From a virus, in the IMG/VR virus record IMGVR_UViG_3300044971_003398, positions 1-22,533 of that record: a stretch of DNA of 22,533 bases. One strand, written 5' to 3'. The notes beneath the pieces were generated by a model that had not been told where the DNA came from, ran no database searches, and was given only the letters and a program-made list of their open reading frames with translations. Of the stretch, positions 12,309-18,799 are shown piece after piece (the first letter of the stretch is position 1; each line of letters opens with the position of its first letter). The translations under genes were made by a program, and so were the position numbers.

Positions 12309-12372
12309 AAAACAGGGGGGCAAGCAGGTAGCCAATTGAAAAGCCGATAAGGCCGGCTAGCCAGAGTTCCAT
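12295..12372 (-). CDS. Putative 25-aa membrane peptide
   Basis: ATG 12370-12372 to TAA 12295-12297. The product MELWLAGLIGFSIGYLLAPL plus FYDKR has one TM helix with a small-residue face (GxxGxxxGY) and a short basic end. It overlaps the RHH-like gene by 14 nt, the spacing used by other coupled pairs in this operon. It would be the first cistron. No SD is visible, and the size makes chance a real alternative. Confidence 0.4.
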   Translation of the reverse strand: MELWLAGLIGFSIGYLLAPLFYDKR

Positions 12373-12540
12373 GAACGAGAGGCATCGGGAACATGGCCAG
12401 ACTAGCCATAGTTTTGAGCCCTGCCAACCGTCCAAGCTATTGTTTTCGCTTATCGTTTATTTCATTTTGCATTGTTTTAGCTTATAGGGCGGCTGCTTCT
12501 TGATTTCCTTGCTACAACGGGAGCGATTCCACCACTTTCC
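12373..12540. promoter_or_regulatory. Divergent intergenic region
   Basis: This 168-nt stretch separates the leftward recombination operon from the rightward primase-helicase, so promoters for both must lie here or within the first genes. The centre (about 12438-12488) is AT-rich. TATAAG on the minus strand (12486-12481) and TACAAC (12513-12518, 22 nt before ATG 12541) are possible -10 elements, but neither has a convincing -35. No repeats or clear operators were found by eye. Confidence 0.45.
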
Positions 12541-14577
12541 ATGGCATTCTCCATCCTGGACCACATTGAGAAGCTTGAGCCAAGTGATCATCCAGGAAAA
12601 TATATCTGCCCGGCATGCGGCGGCAATGATCTTTCTATCAATGAAAGCAATGGTGCCTATAACTGTTTCAATGATGATTCAGCCAAACATCGCGCTGAAA
12701 TTCGCAACATTCTTGCACCATTAGATCGCTGGGAACGTCCTCTTCGTGATGCACGTTCCTACACTTTCTCCTACAAAAATAAGCAAGGCGAAACCACAAT
12801 CAACGTGCATCGTGATGATGCCAGTGGCAAGAAAACAATTCGCCAAGCCTATCCTTCGGTACCACAAGGCACGCATCAACGCAAGGCGTACATTGATGAA
12901 ATAAGAACTACTGTTCTTCCCTATCGCTACGACGAAGCCCTCACTGCTTGTCAAGTGACAGGGCTTCCCATTTTCATTGTTGAAGGCGAACTCACCTGCG
13001 ATAGGCTTTGGGAAATTGGCCTGCCTTCTGTAACTTTCCTTGGTGGTAGTGGACAGTATCGCGCTAACGGCGACTATTCGCTGTTGTTTCGTGGCAAGAA
13101 GATCGTTCTCTGCCCTGATCGCGATGAGCCCGGCATTGCTCTCATGCGAGAAGTGGCTTCAGACAATCCTGGAGCACAATGGCTTTATGCCGACCCTGAT
13201 AATTTTGAATGGGATAGCCTTCCTCAAAATGGCGGCTACGACTTAGCTGACTGGTTAGACGATGGTGCAGACCAAGAGTTGATTCTTTCCTCCATTGTTT
13301 CCAAGGATCGCCATGAAGGCAAGGATGGTCTTCCTTCCTACGAGGAAATCATCGGCAGCTTCGAGCGCATGGTCGGCCTTTATGACAATGATGCTCGTGT
13401 GGCTTTCCAGGCAGCGCAATGGCTAGAAGCTCATGGCGTGAAGATGAGCCAAGCCAATATTGACAAGATGATTGACGAGGCGAAGTCTCGTTTGTTTGGC
13501 AAGGAAGAAATAGAAACTATTGACGTGCTGCAGCTCATTGATGATGATTCCGTTCGTGAATGGCTGATTGCTGGGATCGTTCCTCTTGGTAGCGTTACGC
13601 TTCTTGCCGCGCAAGGCGGCACTGGCAAAACCAGCTTGGTTTACAACTGGGCTCTTGGCGTTGCCACTGGCTCCTCATGGTCTGGTCGTCGTTGCCTGCC
13701 TGGTAAATGCCTGCTCATCTCTGCTGACGAACCATTGTCAGATACTAAAGAGAAGCTTTCTATCATCGGCTATCAAGAAGCCAACATCAAGCCTGGCATG
13801 ATTTCCTTCTGGGAAACCTGGCGTTTTGCTCACATGCAACAGCTTGAGCGTTTCATCAAGAAGCATCGTCCAGTGTTTGTCGTTATCGACTCGCTCACTG
13901 CTTGCTTTGCTGGAATGAATGTTGATCTGATCAAAAGCAATGCGGGCGATTCTCTCTATGCATTGCGCGACATGGCCAATGTCTACAAATGCTCCATCGT
14001 CATTCTTCACCACTTAAATCGTCAAGGTGGACTTCGTGACAGTTCTAGCTTTGTTGACAATGTGAGCGAAGTGGTGAAGCTCTATCGCCAGGAAGGTAAT
14101 TACGATCAAAATCAGTTCATCTTGGAATGGGTGAAGAGCAGGAGTGGCTTAGCTGGTAAACACGTCTTAAAGCGCAATGCCGTGAATTATGGATGGGATT
14201 ACGCCGGGCCTCTAGGCAATTCCATCGCTGAACTTGATCGCGTGGCAAACTATGTGAACATGCGTCCGCATGAGCGTTTCAGTAAGCAGCAGGTGTCACT
14301 AGGCACTGGCATGAACGAGAATGTCACAACTGGCAAGCTCCTCGAAATGGCACGCCGTCAAGGGCTCATCACCAGCAGCTTCATTGTTGGCCCGCACGAT
14401 GAACGCACTCGCATGTACCACTCATGGGACTACCAAGGCCCCGATCTGAATTTCAGTTCTCCCAATGAAGAGCAAAATATTGCTCCCGATCAGGAAGAAC
14501 TGCCAACAGCTCCGCCTGTTTCCATGGTTGCCAATGAAAATCTTCCCGAAAAGGAAGATCAGGAAGATTGGTTCTAG
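12541..14577 (+). CDS. Primase-helicase: zinc ribbon, TOPRIM, RecA-fold ATPase
   Basis: 678 aa. An N-terminal zinc ribbon has C23, C26 (CPACGG), C42 and perhaps H50 as ligands, a CCCH set. A TOPRIM primase domain follows: E148 in FIVEGELTCD, then VLCPDRDEPG with D193 and D195, and GGYDLADWLDDG. From about 335 comes a RepA/AAA_25-like helicase: Walker A AAQGGTGKTSL (357-366), Walker B VFVVIDSL (D450), and ILHHLNRQG. The C-terminal region (about 570-640) looks like a winged helix. The last residues are acidic and end EKEDQEDWF, resembling the T7 gp4 tail that docks on DNA polymerase. It should unwind the phage fork and prime the lagging strand. Pyrimidine-rich leader, no SD. A structured RNA region lies just after the stop. 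Confidence 0.92.
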   Translation: MAFSILDHIEKLEPSDHPGKYICPACGGNDLSINESNGAYNCFNDDSAKHRAEIRNILAPLDRWERPLRDARSYTFSYKNKQGETTINVHRDDASGKKTIRQAYPSVPQGTHQRKAYIDEIRTTVLPYRYDEALTACQVTGLPIFIVEGELTCDRLWEIGLPSVTFLGGSGQYRANGDYSLLFRGKKIVLCPDRDEPGIALMREVASDNPGAQWLYADPDNFEWDSLPQNGGYDLADWLDDGADQELILSSIVSKDRHEGKDGLPSYEEIIGSFERMVGLYDNDARVAFQAAQWLEAHGVKMSQANIDKMIDEAKSRLFGKEEIETIDVLQLIDDDSVREWLIAGIVPLGSVTLLAAQGGTGKTSLVYNWALGVATGSSWSGRRCLPGKCLLISADEPLSDTKEKLSIIGYQEANIKPGMISFWETWRFAHMQQLERFIKKHRPVFVVIDSLTACFAGMNVDLIKSNAGDSLYALRDMANVYKCSIVILHHLNRQGGLRDSSSFVDNVSEVVKLYRQEGNYDQNQFILEWVKSRSGLAGKHVLKRNAVNYGWDYAGPLGNSIAELDRVANYVNMRPHERFSKQQVSLGTGMNENVTTGKLLEMARRQGLITSSFIVGPHDERTRMYHSWDYQGPDLNFSSPNEEQNIAPDQEELPTAPPVSMVANENLPEKEDQEDWF

Positions 14578-14584
14578 CTCTCTC

Positions 14585-14640
14585 GCAATAGGAGGGAGGC
14601 TCTATTGCTAGCCTCCCCGCTGCTTACCGTCGCGAGCAGC
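14585..14640 (+). other. Structured RNA region with interlocking stems
   Basis: Starting 7 nt after the primase-helicase stop, GCAATAG (14585-14591) can pair with CTATTGC (14602-14608), while GGGAGGCT (14594-14601) can pair with AGCCTCCC (14610-14617). The strands interleave in the order of an H-type pseudoknot, but only 1 nt joins the second and fourth arms, so mutually exclusive hairpins are more likely. A third stem GCTGCT/AGCAGC (14619-14624, 14635-14640) follows. No T tract is present, so this is not an ordinary terminator. Confidence 0.6.
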
Positions 14641-14709
14641 TTGAATAGTCTAGCTTTTTCAGCAAGCGATAGTTTTCAATTACCATGAAAATTCCATCGC
14701 AATGAAAAA

Positions 14710-14847
14710 GTGAAAATTATTTGGGACAACAGTGAGAGCGCGGCGCTTGTGGCGCCGCTTTCGCCTGAAGCACAAAAGAAGCTTGTTGAACTTGCAGAAG
14801 ACTGGTTCAAGGCTCAACCAGATTTTGAAGATGACGATGAAGAATGA
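14710..14847 (+). CDS. Small acidic protein, 45 aa (GTG start)
   Basis: GTG 14710 to TGA 14845-14847. The product starts KIIWDNSESAALVAPLSPEA, continues with an amphipathic helix (QKKLVELAEDWFKAQP) and ends in the acidic run DFEDDDEE. Codon choice resembles the neighbours and a perfect terminator follows within 2 nt, which supports it as a real gene. No SD is visible and a 6-codon frame just before it (ATG 14685) may couple to it. No family recognised; the acidic surface could suggest a DNA-mimic or partner-binding role, but that is speculation. Confidence 0.55.
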   Translation: MKIIWDNSESAALVAPLSPEAQKKLVELAEDWFKAQPDFEDDDEE

Positions 14848-14848
14848 A

Positions 14849-14870
14849 AAAGGGGCCATCAGGCCCCTTT
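14849..14870. terminator. Bidirectional terminator
   Basis: A perfect 9-bp stem AAAGGGGCC/GGCCCCTTT (14849-14857, 14862-14870, loop ATCA). Leftward the tail is TTTTTC, rightward TTTGCTATTTG. It closes both the rightward unit and the leftward gene ending at 14872. Confidence 0.9.
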
Positions 14871-14871
14871 G

Positions 14872-15030
14872 CTATTTGCGCTTACCTTTGAAGCTTTGAG
14901 TGTCTATCAGCTTTTTGAATTCCTCTTCTTCTTTGCCTTTACCATAAAGCCAAGCTCTAGTGCTCTGTCCAGGCTTCGGACCATTCGGTGGCAGCTTGAC
15001 GATTTTGTAATCCTTGAATTCTTCGTTCAT
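14872..15030 (-). CDS. Small charged protein, 52 aa
   Basis: ATG 15030 to TAG 14872-14874, ending 2 nt before the shared terminator. The peptide begins NEEFKDYKIVKLPPNGPKPG, continues STRAWLYGKGKEEEEFKK and ends with basic SFKGKRK. It is highly charged with one short beta segment and no TM. Its 5' part overlaps the gene at 14957-15235 in a different frame by 74 nt. The terminator directly after it and its codon use support this frame. No family recognised. Confidence 0.65.
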   Translation of the reverse strand: MNEEFKDYKIVKLPPNGPKPGQSTRAWLYGKGKEEEEFKKLIDTQSFKGKRK

Positions 15031-15235
15031 AGTTCAATTGACGACAGAGCGGGCAGTGAAGCTGAGGGATGAGACGAGGGTCGCTGTATTTGTGCTTGAC
15101 CAGCCATTCAGTGATGGCTTCCTTGTCCATGGGAAAAGCGGATGAGGCAATGCCATCATGGCGCCGACCAGTTCCATCTCCATTTGCCTTGTGCCAGAAC
15201 AAGAAGCTGCATAAACCCGCTTGATTTTGGCTCAA
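14957..15235 (-). CDS. Small Cys/His-containing protein, start uncertain
   Basis: The open frame begins at TTG 15235 (92 aa) with AAAGGGAG only about 1 nt before it, which is too close for a normal SD; TTG 15202 and ATG 15130 are other starts. The plausible domain is LCSFLFWHKANGDGTGRRHD, then ITEWLVKHKYSDPRLIPQ and LHCPLCRQLNYE, whose CPLC and His residues suggest a small metal site. The last 25 residues are the gene at 14872-15030 read out of frame, so part of the C-terminus may not be under selection. No family recognised. Confidence 0.45.
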   Translation of the reverse strand: MSQNQAGLCSFLFWHKANGDGTGRRHDGIASSAFPMDKEAITEWLVKHKYSDPRLIPQLHCPLCRQLNYERRIQGLQNRQAATEWSEAWTEH

Positions 15236-15318
15236 ACTCCCTTTACCCTCACCACAGGTCTAGCCAAGTGTCGCAAGCCCATCAGCGATGGCTCCTTAGC
15301 GCATAGGCATGGCCAGCT

Positions 15319-15473
15319 AGGGCTAGCGTAGCCCTCAAGGGCGGAGCGTTCATTCATAAGGCCAAGATCACCTATCAAAAACGATCAAAGCCCAACGATG
15401 CCTAAAACCTCCGCAATGCCGCTCTAGCCAGAGTGGAGCCCCCAAGGGCGAAACGTTCATTGCATAAGGCAAA
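15319..15473. repeat. Two-copy hairpin-plus-box repeat
   Basis: Copy 1 (15319-15365) has the stem AGGGCTA/TAGCCCT with loop GCG, then CAAGGGCGGAGCGTTCATTC and ATAAGGC. Copy 2 (15422-15473) has the stem CTCT/AGAG with loop AGCC, then CAAGGGCGAAACGTTCATTG and CATAAGGC. The boxes start 107 nt apart and share about 30 positions. On the minus strand, short frames (38 and 41 codons) run through them but look non-functional. The 15236-15528 stretch holds no other gene I can support. Confidence 0.65.
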
Positions 15474-15528
15474 CAAGCCTTCATTGAACAAAACTCTCTT
15501 TAGTATTGCGAAGGAATTTCTCCTAACA

Positions 15529-15768
15529 ATGCTTAACGCTCCACGAGCAGTTGATCACTTGCCTCTGCTTGAACATAACGGCACTGAAATCTTGCCAATT
15601 GTTCACTATGGATTTTCTTCTCCTAAGAAAGGGCCGCAACCAGCGGCCCGTACGCTTTACGGAGCACGGGATAACAATGGAGAGCGCCATTGGCGCTCTA
15701 GCCTGCATGAAATTGAAAAGCTAATTGATAGCGGCTTTACCATTGAGCAGGAGGAGAACGATGCCTGA
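15529..15768 (+). CDS. Small hypothetical protein, 79 aa
   Basis: ATG 15529 was chosen over the open extension to 15433, which runs through repeat copy 2. The leader AAGGAATTTCTCCTAACA has AAGGA 13 nt upstream. The product begins LNAPRAVDHLPLLEHNGTEI, has a Lys/Pro/Gly middle (SSPKKGPQPAAR) and ends in an acidic helix (SLHEIEKLIDSGFTIEQEEN). It overlaps the start of the next gene by 8 nt, whose SD AGGAGGAG lies inside its last codons. No family recognised; first gene of the rightward cluster after the repeat region. Confidence 0.6.
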   Translation: MLNAPRAVDHLPLLEHNGTEILPIVHYGFSSPKKGPQPAARTLYGARDNNGERHWRSSLHEIEKLIDSGFTIEQEENDA

Positions 15769-15991
15769 GACAATCAAGAACGAATATTGCGACAGTCCTA
15801 AATCTTGCATGGCCGTAGCTTATCGCCGCGAAACTGGTGATGAGCTAGTACAAGCAGGGTTGGATGCTGCCTATGCGGAAATTATTAGCTCCTTCCATGG
15901 AGAAATGGAGGAGTTTGTAAGGAAGTATTGCCCTAAACGCTTGGTAGAGCTAGATGCCTTGATGGATCAAGCCTTTTGGCAGTATCATTGA
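15761..15991 (+). CDS. Small helical protein, 76 aa
   Basis: ATG 15761 has one of the best SDs in the window (CAGGAGGAGAACG). The product begins PETIKNEYCDSPKSCMAVAY, followed by two acidic helices (AGLDAAYAEIISSFHGEMEE, and RLVELDALMDQAFWQYH). A pair of Cys residues near the N-terminus is notable. A terminator follows within 12 nt. No family recognised. The extension 36 nt upstream is out-of-frame reading of the preceding gene. Confidence 0.7.
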   Translation: MPETIKNEYCDSPKSCMAVAYRRETGDELVQAGLDAAYAEIISSFHGEMEEFVRKYCPKRLVELDALMDQAFWQYH

Positions 15992-16002
15992 TTTTCTGGA
16001 AC

Positions 16003-16025
16003 GGGGCGCTTGGTGCGCCCCTTTT
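16003..16025 (+). terminator. Rho-independent terminator
   Basis: A 7-bp stem GGGGCGC/GCGCCCC (16003-16009, 16015-16021, loop TTGGT) is followed by TTTTGC. The next start codon (16029) lies immediately beyond, so the following gene either relies on read-through or on a promoter upstream of the hairpin. Confidence 0.85.
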
Positions 16026-16028
16026 GCT

Positions 16029-16205
16029 ATGACCATTTTTCCTGCATCGTCAGAAGAAGAGCTTTCGCAAGAAGAATGGCAAGAGCTATGTAGCTTGAAA
16101 AAAGCAATTGATGGCTATCCAGCAAGCATGGCCACCGCTCAAATGGAGCGTTTTACTGAACTATTTGTTCGCTCTCTCCATGGAAAAGGAGATACAATTC
16201 ATTAG
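16029..16205 (+). CDS. Small acidic helical protein, 58 aa
   Basis: ATG 16029 sits 7 nt behind the terminator tail and has no SD. The peptide begins TIFPASSEEELSQEEWQELC, then SLKKAIDGYPASMATAQMER and FTELFVRSLHGKGDTIH, two amphipathic helices. No family recognised. It stands 16 nt before the HTH/terminase-like gene and is probably co-transcribed with it. Codon use looks like the neighbours. Confidence 0.6.
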   Translation: MTIFPASSEEELSQEEWQELCSLKKAIDGYPASMATAQMERFTELFVRSLHGKGDTIH

Positions 16206-16221
16206 AGAATAGCGCGACGTA

Positions 16222-16974
16222 ATGGCTAAGCCTGAGATTGATTTTGAGAGCCCAGAACAGGAGCTTCAATACGCTGCTAATGCATTGAAGAAAGCCGGCA
16301 TCAGTCTTACGCAATTTGAAGCAGTGCGCGATACAAAAGTGAATGGCGGCACTGGCGCTGCCGGCTATAGCAAAGAAATGCTTGGCCTTAGGCGATGGAT
16401 GGTACAAGAGCTGCTTGCTGCCAGAATGAGCAATCGCCAAATTGCAAATGTTTTAAAGCTAAGCAAAGAAACAGTTAATGGAGACCGGCATTTCAATAGG
16501 CAGTTATATACAGAAGAAATCCTTAAAAACCAAGACGTGCATCGGGCACGTCTCCTAAAGGAGCAGATGGACCTCAAGGACCTGGCGCTCAATAGCTTTG
16601 AAAGCAGCAAGAAGAAACGCACTGTCACCATCATGGAAGGCGATGGTGAAGGCAGCAAGGAGATGGTCAAAATCGAAGAGAGTGCTGGCGATCCATCGTT
16701 CCTCAATGTGGCCAAGAACAGCTTGGTGGAACAGGCGAAGCTGCTTGGCCTTAACGAGCACAAGCCTGTAGAACAGCAGGACACGTCCTACCGTAAATTC
16801 CTGCAAGACCTTTCTTCCACCATTGCAAAGGAGAAGGAAGCGAAGGCTACGGAAGAACGCCGGGAGAATTCTTTGCCTGCATCGGCCTCGCCAGTATCGT
16901 TTGAGACCGAGCCTGAGAAAGAAGAATGGCCGGAGACCATCCCTTTACAAACAATTAATGAGAACGACTATTGA
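16222..16974 (+). CDS. HTH protein, candidate terminase small subunit
   Basis: 250 aa. Residues about 57-95 form a helix-turn-helix (WMVQELLAARMSNRQIANVL, then KLSKETVNGDRHFNR), followed by a basic linker helix. About 155-180 reads SFLNVAKNSLVEQAKLLGLN, a segment that occurs in many small terminase subunits and related phage DNA-binding proteins, and the C-terminus is acidic and disordered. Small terminases recognise pac/cos DNA and load the large subunit; the two-copy repeat 0.8 kb upstream would be a natural target, but no large subunit lies in the window. A transcription regulator with the same HTH is the main alternative. Confidence 0.55.
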   Translation: MAKPEIDFESPEQELQYAANALKKAGISLTQFEAVRDTKVNGGTGAAGYSKEMLGLRRWMVQELLAARMSNRQIANVLKLSKETVNGDRHFNRQLYTEEILKNQDVHRARLLKEQMDLKDLALNSFESSKKKRTVTIMEGDGEGSKEMVKIEESAGDPSFLNVAKNSLVEQAKLLGLNEHKPVEQQDTSYRKFLQDLSSTIAKEKEAKATEERRENSLPASASPVSFETEPEKEEWPETIPLQTINENDY

Positions 16975-17019
16975 CAAAGGCCGCTAGCGTGAGCACACTG
17001 TCATTGTTGCTCCCTTCCA

Positions 17020-17454
17020 TTGTCCTCAGATTTTACTTTTTCCACTGCTGAAGCATTTCTGCGTGAAGCTGCTGCAGCAAAGCAGGGCAAGCGTGAAGCC
17101 ATTTCTGCTTCCATTGCTCCCCATATCAGCGATCATGCCACTGTAGGCGTGCCTCCCAAGCTTCACGCTGCCATTGAAAGCTTCTTAGAGCACTATGGTG
17201 ATGAAACCTACCGCCAGGTGGCGCTGTACTGCCTAGGGAAGTGGTTTGAAGCCCATACGGACGCAGCAGAGGACTTGTTTGGCATTGGTCAAATGCCAGA
17301 AGCAGTGGCGTGCATGATGGATGCCACTCGCATTTCAGACTCTCTCCATCTTATTTGTGAAGTGGGAAGCTTAGGCGGTGATAAGGATTGGAAAATTATG
17401 CTAGAGAAAGAACTCTCTCAAGCCATTCTTGAACACATCGAGGAAGACTTATGA
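17020..17454 (+). CDS. Hypothetical helical protein, 144 aa (TTG start)
   Basis: The only usable start is TTG 17020, preceded by the pyrimidine-rich CTCCCTTCCA and a stop codon 30 nt earlier in frame. The protein is helical: STAEAFLREAAAAKQGKREA, AIESFLEHYGDETYRQVALY, a Cys/Trp segment (CLGKWFEAHTDAAEDLF), and an acidic C-terminus (LSQAILEHIEEDL). No family recognised. Its stop overlaps the next gene by ATGA, beginning a chain of coupled small genes. Soluble; no TM. Confidence 0.65.
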   Translation: MSSDFTFSTAEAFLREAAAAKQGKREAISASIAPHISDHATVGVPPKLHAAIESFLEHYGDETYRQVALYCLGKWFEAHTDAAEDLFGIGQMPEAVACMMDATRISDSLHLICEVGSLGGDKDWKIMLEKELSQAILEHIEEDL

Positions 17455-17609
17455 CTCCTTGCCGTACTTTCAAAATCACCACTTCCGAAGGCAAAACTAT
17501 TGCTCTAGGCGCCATTTCTCCTAAACAAGCTGAACATTTTATGCTTGCAATGCGTCCTGACATTAAGATTGCCATGATTGAAGAAATTAAGCCTCTTCCT
17601 GAACAATGA
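17451..17609 (+). CDS. Small protein, 52 aa
   Basis: ATG 17451 to TGA 17607-17609, with ATGA overlaps at both ends, strong evidence for a translated cistron. The peptide has a beta hairpin start (CRTFKITTSEGKTIALG), a helix with Met and Gln (SPKQAEHFMLAMRPD) and a beta end (IKIAMIEEIKPLPEQ), a small alpha/beta fold. No family recognised. Confidence 0.7.
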   Translation: MTPCRTFKITTSEGKTIALGAISPKQAEHFMLAMRPDIKIAMIEEIKPLPEQ

Positions 17610-17773
17610 ACGATTTCATCGGCATTATTTGCAGCAGCGACTGGGGAGCAATGTGGTTAGGACCACTTTCAATTAGCTGGCAGAACAGTATGGGTTCTGA
17701 AGCATTGCTTCCTCGTCGCACATGGGGCAACACGCTTGTTATCTTCAAAAACCGTGAATTCCTTTTCCATTGA
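17606..17773 (+). CDS. Small Trp-rich protein, 55 aa
   Basis: ATG 17606 overlaps the preceding stop by ATGA; the stop is TGA 17771-17773. The peptide has four Trp residues (SSDWGAMWLGPLSISWQNS, and RRTWGNTLVIFKNREF) and reads as a short beta-rich domain without a TM segment. No family recognised. The next gene starts 6 nt downstream. Confidence 0.65.
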   Translation: MNDFIGIICSSDWGAMWLGPLSISWQNSMGSEALLPRRTWGNTLVIFKNREFLFH

Positions 17774-17779
17774 TTCTTC

Positions 17780-18220
17780 ATGGACACCCATCAGCCTTCC
17801 TTCATTGTTGAAGGCACACCACTAGCACCCACGGTTCACATTGTGCTTCCTCCTGAGCTTCAAGAAGATGCCAAAGCTTTAGCGGCAGAAAACATTCATC
17901 CTGCATGGAACAAGGCTCAGCGTCGTGGACGCCATTTTGTTATCACGACCAATTCGCTAGACGATCTTTCTGAACTGGCGGACTATGCGCGAGTGGGCAT
18001 TGAAGAGCCAGAGCCTGGCCTTTCCAAAAGGAAGCGCCAAGCCTTGCAAATCTTGCTTGATCGCACCAATAGGCACGTCGTGCTAGAGCCCATGGGCGCA
18101 TGCCACTGCATTGCCACCAAATGGCGGGACAGACCTCTGCCAAGTCACAAGGCGGCTTATCGCACCACGCTTGAACTCAGGGAAAAAGCAGGCTCTGTTA
18201 AGTATTGTTACAACGCTTGA
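17780..18220 (+). CDS. Hypothetical protein, 146 aa
   Basis: ATG 17780 follows the pyrimidine-rich leader CCATTGATTCTTC. The N-terminal half is beta-rich (PTVHIVLPPELQEDAKALAA, GRHFVITTNSLDDLSELADY), followed by a basic helix (SKRKRQALQILLDRTNRH) and a Cys/His-containing segment (EPMGACHCIATKWRDRP). No family recognised with confidence. It is the last gene of the 17020-18220 chain, before a terminator at 18248. The N-terminal half could be a small nucleic-acid- or ligand-binding fold, but I cannot support a specific function. Confidence 0.65.
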   Translation: MDTHQPSFIVEGTPLAPTVHIVLPPELQEDAKALAAENIHPAWNKAQRRGRHFVITTNSLDDLSELADYARVGIEEPEPGLSKRKRQALQILLDRTNRHVVLEPMGACHCIATKWRDRPLPSHKAAYRTTLELREKAGSVKYCYNA

Positions 18221-18247
18221 CTCGGTCTGCTGAAGGCGGCATACTAC

Positions 18248-18285
18248 AGGGCATGCGGGCGAGAGCTTGCATGCCCTTTCTCTTT
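18248..18285 (+). terminator. Rho-independent terminator (GAGA loop)
   Basis: The stem AGGGCATGC/GCATGCCCT (18248-18256, 18269-18277) is extended by four more pairs (two G-U) and closed by a GAGA tetraloop, followed by TTCTCTTT. It ends the 17020-18220 unit. Confidence 0.85.
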
Positions 18286-18291
18286 AAAGCA

Positions 18292-18621
18292 ATGACTGCA
18301 AAGTTTTATCATTGGGGAGAGAAGCTTTCAGCCTTCACTTCTGACAATCGCTTGGTAATGAGCTTCGGCTCTCCCATTGCTAGCGTGCCTATCACAGTGA
18401 AAGAGCTTCAAGAATTTGTTTGCACATTAGAGCAGGCAATTGACGATGAGCCGAATGTTAAGCAGCGCATTGCGCTCGGTTCTATCAAGCACATTTTTCA
18501 GGCCTCTCTAAAGCAAGCACAAAAGGATCATGAACAGATTGTCGAAGAAACTCCTACTGGCGCAAATCTGGAAGAATATATGCTTTCTTACTCGCGTGCC
18601 ATCAAAGAAGGAGCTTTCTGA
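18292..18621 (+). CDS. Hypothetical helical protein, 109 aa
   Basis: ATG 18292 was chosen because the longer open frame from 18205 would read through the terminator. The product starts TAKFYHWGEKLSAFTSDNRL, a beta sheet-like segment with FGSPIASVPITVKELQEF, then two long helices (CTLEQAIDDEPNVKQRIALG, and KHIFQASLKQAQKDHEQIVE). The C-terminus is acidic. No family recognised. The next gene starts 2 nt after the stop, with its SD AAGGAG in the last codons of this gene. Confidence 0.65.
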   Translation: MTAKFYHWGEKLSAFTSDNRLVMSFGSPIASVPITVKELQEFVCTLEQAIDDEPNVKQRIALGSIKHIFQASLKQAQKDHEQIVEETPTGANLEEYMLSYSRAIKEGAF

Positions 18622-18623
18622 TT

Positions 18624-18797
18624 ATGGCCTTCTTTACTGATGGTGATTACGACAACGATCCTGAGCTTGACTGGGAACGCCCCCAACGTTTGAACAGACA
18701 GTTAAGTCTCCATCAATTGGAGGGTCGTTTAGAGCTATGGAAACAAAAGCATGAGCTTTTGTGCCTTAAACTTTACCGTGCTGCCACTGGCATTTAA
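18624..18797 (+). CDS. Small charged protein, 57 aa
   Basis: ATG 18624 has the SD AAGGAG 11 nt upstream. The peptide starts AFFTDGDYDNDPELDWERPQ (acidic), then a basic helix RLNRQLSLHQLEGRLELWKQ and KHELLCLKLYRAATGI. The split between acidic N-terminus and helical basic remainder suggests a partner-binding peptide. No family recognised. The next start is 2 nt after its stop. Confidence 0.65.
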   Translation: MAFFTDGDYDNDPELDWERPQRLNRQLSLHQLEGRLELWKQKHELLCLKLYRAATGI

Positions 18798-18799
18798 TC

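Noticed and set aside
12483-12488. TATAGG as a rightward -10 for the primase-helicase
   Set aside because: The best -35 at 17-nt spacing (TTTCAT) matches poorly and the element is far from the start; left as undetermined.
15236-15528. Minus-strand frames of 38 and 41 codons through the repeats
   Set aside because: No SD, no hydrophobic or structural pattern, and both are explained by the repeat sequence itself.
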